From Lysobacteraceae bacterium (lineage in GTDB: Bacteria > Pseudomonadota > Gammaproteobacteria > Xanthomonadales > Xanthomonadaceae): 64,000 nucleotides of DNA. Positions 57,562 through 64,000 of this stretch are shown here, piece by piece. Under the pieces are notes generated by a model that saw only the letters and a program-made list of their open reading frames with translations, was not told the DNA's origin and made no database searches. The stretch lies in NCBI GenBank assembly GCA_004297225.1, contig SCUI01000011.1, positions 1 to 64,000 of the forward strand, written 5' to 3'. The stretch's first letter is position 1, and each line of letters begins with the position of its first letter. Both the position numbers and the translations under genes were made by a program.

Positions 57562-57917
57562 TGAGCATGCAAGGCGCCGGTGCCCGCCACGGCATCCTCA
57601 ACCTGGCGGTGAAGGACAAGGCGCACCTGCACGGGGCGTGGATGCCGTTCGTGAAGGGCGGCGGGATCTTCGTGCCCACCGCCAAGCGCTTCTCGCTGGG
57701 CGACGAGGTGTTCCTGCTGCTGAGCCTGCCCGAGTCCAGCGACAAGTACCCGGTCCCGGGCAAGGTGGTCTGGGTGACGCCGGTCGGCGCGCAGGGCAAC
57801 CGCATCGCCGGCGTCGGCGTGCAGTTCACCGAAGGCGGCGACGCCGAGGCCGCGCGCTCGAAGATCGAAGCCCTGCTCGCCGGCATGAACGCCGAGAAAC
57901 CGACCCAGACGATGTAA
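57561..57917 (+). CDS. pilZ: PilZ domain protein
   Basis: The 118-residue protein is the short PilZ type whose gene follows holB, required for type IV pilus biogenesis in Pseudomonas and Xanthomonas. The sequence GILNLAVKDKAHLHGAWMPFVKGGGIFVPTAKRFSLGDEVFLLLSLP...VPGKVVWVTPVGAQGNRIAGVGVQF matches. It lacks the RxxxR motif and D/NxSxxG motif needed for cyclic-di-GMP binding, as do the canonical PilZ proteins of this position. The ATG overlaps the holB stop by one base. A bidirectional terminator follows. Confidence 0.93.
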   Translation: MSMQGAGARHGILNLAVKDKAHLHGAWMPFVKGGGIFVPTAKRFSLGDEVFLLLSLPESSDKYPVPGKVVWVTPVGAQGNRIAGVGVQFTEGGDAEAARSKIEALLAGMNAEKPTQTM

Positions 57918-57921
57918 ACGA

Positions 57922-57947
57922 AAAACCGGCCGCGAGGGCCGGTTTTC
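57922..57947. terminator. Bidirectional terminator between pilZ and tRNA-Ala
   Basis: AAAACCGGCC (57922-57931) and GGCCGGTTTT (57937-57946) are perfectly complementary with loop GCGAG. The A-run and T-run serve both strands. Confidence 0.9.
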
Positions 57948-57959
57948 CGTTCTTGGGAG

Positions 57960-58035
<76 letters not shown>

Positions 58036-58066
58036 ACGTGCCCGGCGCGATGCCGGAAGCCGCGCA

Positions 58067-59188
58067 TTATACGGATGCGGCCGGGGCGTCGCCAGCACGC
58101 TGCAGCAGCGCCGACAGCCGCGGTTCCAGCACCCGCCGCCGCCAGCCGGCGAGCGGCCCCGGCCATTCGGCCTCGCCGCGGGCCTGGCGCTCCAGCAGCG
58201 ACTGCAGCCAGCGCCGGGAAGCCAGCACGCCGTCCGGTAGCCCCAACTCCGCACTCAGCGCGCCGACCGAATCCTGCAATGCTCGCAACGCGCCCTTGTC
58301 GCGATCCTCGTTGCGCACCGGCGGGGCTTCCGCTTCGTCCGGCAAAGGCGTCGACAGGGCCTCCCAGACCACGTCGGCCAGGGTGCGCGGCGCCTTCGGC
58401 GTGGCCTGCAGCTGGCGCCGCAGGGCGTCGCGGTCGGGCGGCGGCTTGCGCGCGAGCGTCGTGGCCAGTTCGTTGTCCAGGATCCAGTTGCGCGGTTTGT
58501 CCGTGTCACGCGCATAGGCGTCGCGCCAGCGCAGCAGCCGCAGCAGGCGGTGCTGTCCGGCCTCGTCGAGGAACTGGGCGGCGCGCAACGACTGGTGCGG
58601 CCAGCGATCCAGTTCGTCGCTGGCGGCGTTGGCGACCATCCGCGCGCAATCCTCGCGCAGCCAGTCGTGGCGGCCCAGCGCCTGCAACCGGGCCTCCAGC
58701 GCATCGTGCAGCGGGAACAGGTGGATGACGTCGTCCTCGGCGTACTCCAGCTGTGCGGGCGACAGCGGCCGGCGCATCCAGTCCGAGCGGGTTTCGCCCT
58801 TGGGCAGCGACACGCCCAGCAGCTCCTGGACCAGCCGCTGGTAGCCGACGCCGGCGCCGATGCCGCCCAGCCCGGCGGCGACCTGGGTGTCGAACAGCGG
58901 CGCCGGGAGGACCCCGCAGGCGCGCTTGAGCGCGACCAGGTCCTCGCTGGCGCTGTGCATCACCTTGAGCACCGCGGCGTCGGCCAGCGTCGGCGCCAGC
59001 GCTTCCGGGATCCCCGGCGCCTGCGCGTCGGCCAGCAGCACGCTGCCGTCGTCCAGCGACAGCTGCACCAGCGCCAGCCGCGGCCACCAGGTGCGCTCGC
59101 GCACGAATTCGGTGTCCAGGCCCACGCGCGGCGCCGCCGCATCCAGGCGTTCGCGCAGTTCGGCGGGGTCGCTGATCCAGTGGCTCAA
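58067..59188 (-). CDS. rnd: Ribonuclease D
   Basis: RNase D trims the 3' ends of tRNA precursors and other stable RNAs. The 373-residue product has DEDDy exonuclease motifs: GLDTEFVRERTWWPRLALVQLS near residue 26, HSASEDLVALK near 80, and QLEYAEDDVIHLFPL near 150, followed by HRDC domains (LLRWRDAYARDTDKPRNWILDNELATTLARKPP). No ATG fits; the TTG at 59188 (LSHWISDPAELRERL) matches the usual N-terminus. It lies 31 bases downstream of nothing but tRNA-Ala on the same strand and is divergent from the lipoprotein gene. Confidence 0.94.
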   Translation of the reverse strand: MSHWISDPAELRERLDAAAPRVGLDTEFVRERTWWPRLALVQLSLDDGSVLLADAQAPGIPEALAPTLADAAVLKVMHSASEDLVALKRACGVLPAPLFDTQVAAGLGGIGAGVGYQRLVQELLGVSLPKGETRSDWMRRPLSPAQLEYAEDDVIHLFPLHDALEARLQALGRHDWLREDCARMVANAASDELDRWPHQSLRAAQFLDEAGQHRLLRLLRWRDAYARDTDKPRNWILDNELATTLARKPPPDRDALRRQLQATPKAPRTLADVVWEALSTPLPDEAEAPPVRNEDRDKGALRALQDSVGALSAELGLPDGVLASRRWLQSLLERQARGEAEWPGPLAGWRRRVLEPRLSALLQRAGDAPAASV

Positions 59189-59278
59189 GGGCAGGGCATC
59201 CGGGCAATGGGGGTCGTCCAGCCTACCTGTCCGGCCCCGGGCGCGTCCAAGCGCCGCGCCATCTGGCACCATGACCGG

Positions 59279-61138
59279 ATGCCGTTCCACGCGAACCCGC
59301 GCACGCGCCTGCTCGCCGCCGCCATCGTCGCCCTGCTGGCGCTGGCTGGTTGCCGCGACAACGGCGAGGCTGCGCGCGACGGCGATGGCGACGGCGGCGG
59401 GCAAGTCACGGTGCAGGGCGACGACCGTATCGCCGAAACACTGACCTGGCAGGCGCCGGACGCCGACGTGGCGCCCGCTGCGCTGGACGATGCCCGCGAG
59501 CGTGCCGCCGCCGCGCTCGCCGCCGGACGCCTCTACGAGGACGCCGAGGCCGCCATTCCGCTGTACCGGGCGATCCTGGAAACAGCGCCCGGCGACGCGG
59601 CGGCCAAGGCCGGCCTCGCGCAGGCGCGGGTAGCGCTGCTGGCGCAAGGCGACGCCGCGCTGGCCGCTGCCGGCGACGACATCGAAGCGCTGCGTCGCGC
59701 GCACAAGGTGGCGTCCGTCGCGCGCGCACTGGGCCCTGGCGACCCCAAGGTCGTGGCCTACCTGGAACGTGTGGATGAAGCCGATCGCCTGTGGCAGCTC
59801 AACCGCCAGGCCGAAGCCGACATCGAGCAGGGACGATTGGGCGAGCAGGGCAAGGGCGGTGCACTGGCCAGGTTGCGCCAGGCATTGGAGATCCGCCCGG
59901 GCCAGGCGCGCGCCATGCAGGGCCTGGCCGCAGTCGAAAGCGCGCTGATCCGCCGTGCCGAGGAGGATGCGGCCAAGGCCGACTTCGACGCCGCCCGGCG
60001 CTGGCTGGCGCTGGCCGAAGCCGTCCGGCCGGGCAGCGACACGGTGCCCGATGCCCGCGTGCGGATTGAACGGGTGCGCGTGGGCCGGATCGACCAGCTG
60101 CGCGACGAAGGCCTGGCGCTGCTGCAGCAGCGTGGCGACGAAGACAGCCTCGCCAGCGCCCGTGGCAAGCTCGCGGAGATCCTGCGCCTTGCCGAGCCGG
60201 GCAATGCCGCCGCGGCCGAGTTGCGGCAACGCATCGAACTGGTCGAACACTACGGCCTGTTCCGCCCCGGCCAGTCGTTCACCGACGCGATCGGCTATGG
60301 CGCGCGTGGCCCGGAAATGGTGGTGGTGCCGCACGGCGCATTCCGGATGGGCGCCGGTGCCGAGGAGCCGGAGTCGACCGATGCCGAGCGGCCCGCGCAC
60401 AACGTCCGCTTCGCCCGCGGCTTCGCGATGGCGCGCACGGAAGTGACGGTCGCGCAATTCGGGCGATTCGTTGCCGCCACCGGTTACGAGACCACGGCGA
60501 CCAGGCGCGGCTGGTCCATGGTCTACGACGCGCGCAGCGGCAACTTCGTGCGCCGCAACGGCGTCGACTGGCGCGACGGCTACGACGGTCGCGACGCCGA
60601 TCCCGGGATGCCGGTGCTGCATGTCAGCGCCCGCGATGGCGATGCCTACGCGCAGTGGCTGTCCGATGGCAGCGGCCAGGCCTACCGGCTGCCCAGCGAG
60701 GCGCAGTTCGAGTACGCATTGCGCGCTGGCAGCGAGTCGATCTACCCCTGGGGCGATGGCCGGCCGCCGGCCGGCAGCGGCAACTTCACCGGCGATGCCG
60801 ACCGGTCCAGCGGCGGTCGCCGCTGGCACAACGCCTTCGCCCGCTACGGCGACGGCTACTGGGGCCCGGCCCCGGCCGGCAGCTTCCAGCCCAATGCATG
60901 GGGCCTTCACGACCTCGCGGGCAATGTCGGTGAATGGGTCGCGGACTGCTGGCACGACGGTTACCGGCGCGCTCCCGCGGATGGCGACGCCTGGGTCAAT
61001 CCCGGTTGCCGGACGCGGGTGATGCGCGGCGGATCGTGGGCCAGCGCTCCGGCCCAGACCCGTTCCGCCTGGCGCGCGCCGGCGGAAACCGACACCACCA
61101 ACGCGCGCATGGGCTTCCGCGTCGTCCGCGAGCTGTAG
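59279..61138 (+). CDS. Lipoprotein with C-terminal formylglycine-generating-enzyme-like domain
   Basis: The 619-residue protein has a lipoprotein signal with LALAGC (Cys near residue 25). Residues about 60-330 are Ala-rich helical repeats resembling TPR units. Residues about 345-619 are an FGE-sulfatase (SUMF1-like) domain: MVVVPHGAFRMG, EVTVAQFGRFVAATGY, RLPSEAQFEYALRAG, NAWGLHDLAGNVGEWVADCWHDGY, RVMRGGSWASAP and NARMGFRVV. The two active-site cysteines of true formylglycine-generating enzymes are not visible after the GGSW motif, so sulfatase activation is unlikely; a binding or other oxidoreductase-fold role is possible. No sulfatase gene is nearby. An M48 protease follows 28 bases later. 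Confidence 0.87.
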   Translation: MPFHANPRTRLLAAAIVALLALAGCRDNGEAARDGDGDGGGQVTVQGDDRIAETLTWQAPDADVAPAALDDARERAAAALAAGRLYEDAEAAIPLYRAILETAPGDAAAKAGLAQARVALLAQGDAALAAAGDDIEALRRAHKVASVARALGPGDPKVVAYLERVDEADRLWQLNRQAEADIEQGRLGEQGKGGALARLRQALEIRPGQARAMQGLAAVESALIRRAEEDAAKADFDAARRWLALAEAVRPGSDTVPDARVRIERVRVGRIDQLRDEGLALLQQRGDEDSLASARGKLAEILRLAEPGNAAAAELRQRIELVEHYGLFRPGQSFTDAIGYGARGPEMVVVPHGAFRMGAGAEEPESTDAERPAHNVRFARGFAMARTEVTVAQFGRFVAATGYETTATRRGWSMVYDARSGNFVRRNGVDWRDGYDGRDADPGMPVLHVSARDGDAYAQWLSDGSGQAYRLPSEAQFEYALRAGSESIYPWGDGRPPAGSGNFTGDADRSSGGRRWHNAFARYGDGYWGPAPAGSFQPNAWGLHDLAGNVGEWVADCWHDGYRRAPADGDAWVNPGCRTRVMRGGSWASAPAQTRSAWRAPAETDTTNARMGFRVVREL

Positions 61139-61166
61139 CCCTGCGCTGGCCAGGAGGCAACAGCGC

Positions 61167-62063
61167 ATGAGGCAGAACCCGTTCGGCAAACGCGATCCAA
61201 ACGCCCCGCGCCGCCGGGGCGGCCTGCGCTGGGGCGTGCTGCTGCTGTTCGCCGGTTACGCGGCCTGGTACTGGTTCTCCAACCGCAGCGTGGATCCCTA
61301 CACCGGCGAGACGGTGCTGATCGACGAAGGCATCACCCCGCAGGACGAGAAGGCGCTCGGGCTGCAGGCCTACCAGGAGATCCTGCAGCAGGAGCCGCCA
61401 CTGCCCGACGACAGCGAGATCTCGCGGCAGGTGCGCGAGATCGCGGAACGACTGGTCGCCAAGGTGCCGGAAGTGGAGGATGCGCTCGCCGCCGAGCACG
61501 ACATGACCTCGCCGCACATCGAGCAGCATTTCGCCTGGGAAGTGAACGTGATCCCGTCGGAGCAGGTGAACGCGTTCTGCCTGCCGGGCGGCAAGATCGC
61601 GGTCTATAGCGGCTTGGTGCCGGTGGCCGAAAACGCCGACGCGATGGCGGTGGTGATGGGCCACGAGATCTCGCATGCGCTGCTGCGGCATGGCGCGCAA
61701 CGCATGACCGAGCAGAAGCTCGCGCAGATCGGGCAGATGGCCGGCGCCATGAGCGGCATGGACGCGCAGCAGATGCAGGCGGTGATGGCGGTGTACGGTT
61801 ACGGTCGCGCCTTGCCGTATGCGCGCAAGCAGGAGACCCAGGCCGACGAGATGGGGCTGATGCTGGCGGCCGCGGCGTGCTTCGATCCGAACGCGGCGAT
61901 CCCGCTGTGGCAGCGGATGGAGGCGGCCAGTGGCGGCGCCGGCCAGCCGGAATACGCCTCGACCCATCCGGACCCGGGCACCCGCATCCAGAACCTGGAG
62001 GCGCTGATGCCCAAGGCGCTGGATTACCGGGCGCGGTTCTGCGAGGCCTCAGGGACGCCGTAG
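61167..62063 (+). CDS. Membrane-anchored M48 family metalloprotease
   Basis: The 298-residue protein has one N-terminal membrane helix (WGVLLLFAGYAAWYWFS, residues about 23-39) and a soluble zinc protease domain with VMGHEISHALLRHGAQR near residue 170 and the third ligand in QETQADEMGLML near 227. GAFCLPGG-type sequence (NAFCLPGGKIAVYSGLVP) before the active site is typical of the LoiP/YcaL branch. The position of the helix suggests a periplasmic domain. It follows the FGE-like lipoprotein gene closely and its 3' end overlaps convergent phaR by 15 bases. Confidence 0.88.
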   Translation: MRQNPFGKRDPNAPRRRGGLRWGVLLLFAGYAAWYWFSNRSVDPYTGETVLIDEGITPQDEKALGLQAYQEILQQEPPLPDDSEISRQVREIAERLVAKVPEVEDALAAEHDMTSPHIEQHFAWEVNVIPSEQVNAFCLPGGKIAVYSGLVPVAENADAMAVVMGHEISHALLRHGAQRMTEQKLAQIGQMAGAMSGMDAQQMQAVMAVYGYGRALPYARKQETQADEMGLMLAAAACFDPNAAIPLWQRMEAASGGAGQPEYASTHPDPGTRIQNLEALMPKALDYRARFCEASGTP

Positions 62064-62510
62064 CGCGCGGCTGCCCATGCCACCGACCAGGTTGGCCTGG
62101 AACTCCTTCCACTGCTCCAGGTTGCGCTCGGTGAGCTGGTTCATCATCGCCCAGGGCGTCTGCCCGAGCATGCCGCCCATCTGCTGCCGGAACGACTGCT
62201 GTTCCTCCAGGAACAACTGCATCGACCGCTCCAGGTAATTGCCCATGTAGCACTGCAGCGAATCGCCGTAGAAACGGATGATCTGGCTGAGCAGCTGCGT
62301 GGACAACACCGGTTCGCCGTCCTGTTCGTGCTCGGCGATGATCTGCAGCATCACGCAGCGGGTGAGGTCGTCGCCGGTGCGCGCATCGCGCACCTGGAAC
62401 TCCTCGCCTTCGACCACCAGCTGGCGGACGTCCTCGATGGTGATGTAGCTGGAGATCTCGGTGTCGTAGAGACGCCGGTTTGGATACTTCTTGATGACGC
62501 GAACGGCCAT
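62049..62510 (-). CDS. phaR: Polyhydroxyalkanoate synthesis repressor PhaR
   Basis: PhaR represses phasin and storage-polymer genes and is released by binding nascent polyhydroxyalkanoate. The 153-residue product begins [32 protein letters not shown], the characteristic PHB/PHA accumulation regulator DNA-binding domain, followed by the accumulation domain ([37 protein letters not shown]). No pha synthesis gene lies in the window. It is preceded by gluQ on the same strand with a 62-base gap. Confidence 0.93.
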   Translation of the reverse strand: MAVRVIKKYPNRRLYDTEISSYITIEDVRQLVVEGEEFQVRDARTGDDLTRCVMLQIIAEHEQDGEPVLSTQLLSQIIRFYGDSLQCYMGNYLERSMQLFLEEQQSFRQQMGGMLGQTPWAMMNQLTERNLEQWKEFQANLVGGMGSRALRRP

Positions 62511-62572
62511 GCCCAGCCCCCCTGGGTGAGAACCGAGCATCGCGCAGCGCGGGCGCGCTTGCAACTGCCGCG

Positions 62573-63448
62573 TCAACGAACCGGTCCGGCTGGAATCGCT
62601 TCCGGGATGAATGCGGTGATCGCCTGGCGCAACAGCGCGGGTGGCGAAGCCGTCCCCGCGATCGCGCGCGGGTCCTGTCCCAGCGCCTGCCACGCCGCGC
62701 GCAGCGCCGGCATCGGATCGCCGGCGTCCACCGGCCGCGCGGCGAGCGACTTGGACAGCTTGTGCCCGTCCGCATCGACCACCAGCGGCAGGTGCGCGTA
62801 GCGCGGCGCCGGCAGTCCCAGCGCTCGTTGCAGCAACAATTGCCGCGGCGTGGACTCCAGCAGGTCGGCGCCGCGCACGACCTCGGTGATTCCCTGTTCG
62901 CCATCGTCGACCACCACCGCGAGCTGGTAGGCCCACAGCCCGTCCGCGCGGCGCAGGACGAAGTCGCCGACCGCTTCGCCGACGTCCTGCTCGAAACGGC
63001 CCTGGATCGCGTCGTCGAACGCGATCCGGGTGCCCGGGGGCACGCGGAACCGCAGCGCCGGATCAGGGCGTGGTGCGCTCGCGACGCAGTGTCGGTGCAC
63101 GCCGCCGGCTTGCGCCAGCGCACTGCGGCTGCAGTGGCAGGCGAAGGCGTGGCCGGAGGCGAGCAGGCGATCCAGTGCGTCCTGGTAGAGCGCGCCGCGC
63201 GCGTGCTGCCAGGTCACTTCGCCATCGTGTTCCAGGCCGAAGGCGGCCAGGGTCCGCAACTGCCCACGGGCGGCGCCGGCGACTTCCCGTGGCGGATCCA
63301 GGTCCTCGACCCGCAGCAGCCATTGCCCGCCGGCCCGGCGTGCGAACAGCCAGCTGCCCAGTGCCGCCAGCAGCGAGCCGAAGTGCAGCGGACCGGTCGG
63401 CGAGGGCGCGAACCGGCCGCGGTAGCCAGGGTCGCGGGCAGGGGTCAT
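62573..63448 (-). CDS. gluQ: Glutamyl-Q tRNA(Asp) synthetase
   Basis: GluQ-RS attaches glutamate to queuosine in tRNA-Asp. The 291-residue protein is a GluRS catalytic core without the anticodon-binding domain: [23 protein letters not shown] near residue 10, a zinc site with [18 protein letters not shown] near 105-122, [24 protein letters not shown], and HKLSKS near 230. The start at 63448 ([17 protein letters not shown]) fits the family. It is divergent from htpX; its start is 81 bases from that gene's start. Confidence 0.94.
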   Translation of the reverse strand: MTPARDPGYRGRFAPSPTGPLHFGSLLAALGSWLFARRAGGQWLLRVEDLDPPREVAGAARGQLRTLAAFGLEHDGEVTWQHARGALYQDALDRLLASGHAFACHCSRSALAQAGGVHRHCVASAPRPDPALRFRVPPGTRIAFDDAIQGRFEQDVGEAVGDFVLRRADGLWAYQLAVVVDDGEQGITEVVRGADLLESTPRQLLLQRALGLPAPRYAHLPLVVDADGHKLSKSLAARPVDAGDPMPALRAAWQALGQDPRAIAGTASPPALLRQAITAFIPEAIPAGPVR

Positions 63449-63529
63449 TGCACTTGCGTTCGGGGCCCGGAGGCCACACTTTGCACCATGAAGCCGCGCC
63501 CTCCTGCGGCACCGACGGAAATGACGGGA

Positions 63530-64000
63530 ATGTTCAAGCGGGTCTTCTTGTTCGTCGCCACCAACCTCGCGGTGCTGGCGCTCCTCAGCGTGGTGATGTC
63601 CGTGCTCGGCGTCAATCCCGACCAGTTCGGGGGGCTGCTGGTGATGGCTGCGCTGTTCGGCTTCGGCGGCGCGTTCGTGTCGCTGCTGATGTCCAAGTGG
63701 ATCGCCAAGCGCAGCACCGGCGCCCAGGTCATCGGCAACCCGCGCAACGAGGCCGAGCAGTGGTTGCTGGACACGGTGCGCCGGCAGGCGCAGGCGGCGG
63801 GCATCGGCATGCCCGAGGTCGCGGTCTACGACGCGCCCGAGATCAACGCCTTCGCCACCGGAGCCAATCGCAACAAGTCGCTGGTGGCGGTGTCCACCGG
63901 GCTGTTGCGCGCGCTGGACCGCGACCAGGCCGAGGCGGTGCTCGGCCACGAGGTCAGCCACGTCGCCAACGGCGACATGGTCACCATGACCCTGCTGCAG
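63530..64000 (+). CDS. htpX: Membrane protease HtpX (3' partial, cut by window end)
   Basis: HtpX is an inner-membrane M48 zinc protease that degrades misfolded membrane proteins. The visible 157 residues contain two N-terminal membrane helices ([23 protein letters not shown] and [23 protein letters not shown]), the family segment [15 protein letters not shown], and the active site [16 protein letters not shown] near residue 143. The start at 63530 matches the E. coli N-terminus; an in-frame ATG at 63488 would add 14 residues. A GACGGGA stretch precedes it. The remaining about 130 residues lie outside the window. HtpX is a heat-shock gene in E. coli, but I see no good sigma-32 site here. Confidence 0.95.
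   Translation, partial: MFKRVFLFVATNLAVLALLSVVMSVLGVNPDQFGGLLVMAALFGFGGAFVSLLMSKWIAKRSTGAQVIGNPRNEAEQWLLDTVRRQAQAAGIGMPEVAVYDAPEINAFATGANRNKSLVAVSTGLLRALDRDQAEAVLGHEVSHVANGDMVTMTLLQ

Overview
This 64 kb window is a piece of a very GC-rich gammaproteobacterial chromosome, most likely from the Xanthomonadaceae (Lysobacter, Luteimonas, Pseudoxanthomonas or a relative). The evidence is the gene order tig-clpP-clpX-lon-hupB-ppiD, the order rpmF-fabH-fabD-fabG-acpP-fabF-pabB-pabC-mltG-tmk-holB-pilZ with no plsX, an NAD-type isocitrate dehydrogenase, a Slp lipoprotein, KdkA, and palindromic intergenic repeats of the kind seen in this family. The genus is inference. I see no phage, insertion sequence, integron or CRISPR array, and base composition is uniform.

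Layout. 1-7 kb: the 3' part of a composite gene (serine beta-lactamase-like, VanX-like dipeptidase, second beta-lactamase-like domain), a CDF transporter, rlmJ, an M28 peptidase. 6.5-13.9 kb, minus strand: a phosphate block, phoB-phoR-ppk1-ppx followed by a SqdX/MgtA-like glycosyltransferase and a PAP2 phosphatase. A Pho box lies at the correct distance from a -10 in front of phoB, and a weaker candidate lies in front of the glycosyltransferase. 13.9-18.3 kb: a BepA-like protease, glutaredoxin, an AhpD-like protein, isocitrate dehydrogenase, a Bax inhibitor-1 family protein. 18.4-19.0 kb: tRNA-Pro, Arg, His, Lys, Leu. 19.1-28 kb: protein quality control (tig, clpP, clpX, lon with a sigma-32 promoter, hupB, tRNA-Val, tRNA-Asp, ppiD).

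28-32.7 kb: fabI-mltD-gloB on the minus strand and the methyltransferase-rnhA-dnaQ group on the plus strand, the same neighbourhood as E. coli mltD-gloB-yafS-rnhA-dnaQ, then tRNA-Ser(CGA). 32.8-35.8 kb: a PP2C phosphatase, a DUF6165 protein, a heptosyltransferase-like GT9 and KdkA, probably acting on the lipopolysaccharide core. 35.9-38.8 kb: the 4.5S signal recognition particle RNA and tRNA-Ser(GGA) on the minus strand, and dnaX-ybaB-recR on the plus strand. 38.8-46.7 kb: a HIT protein, a translationally linked MoxR-DUF58-transglutaminase-Slp operon, a GT39 membrane glycosyltransferase, a zinc-ribbon methyltransferase and maf. 47.2-58 kb: yceD-rpmF, the fatty acid synthesis genes, folate genes, mltG, tmk, holB and pilZ, many joined by start/stop overlaps. 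58-64 kb: tRNA-Ala, rnd, a formylglycine-generating-enzyme-fold lipoprotein, an M48 protease, phaR, gluQ, and the 5' part of htpX.

The most interesting points are the three-domain peptidoglycan-type fusion at the left edge, the phosphate block with a possible membrane-lipid remodelling pair attached, a leaderless-looking phoB under a canonical Pho box, an imperfect palindromic repeat family with one copy inside the fab operon, and a minisatellite whose last unit runs into the ribosome binding site of a HIT gene.
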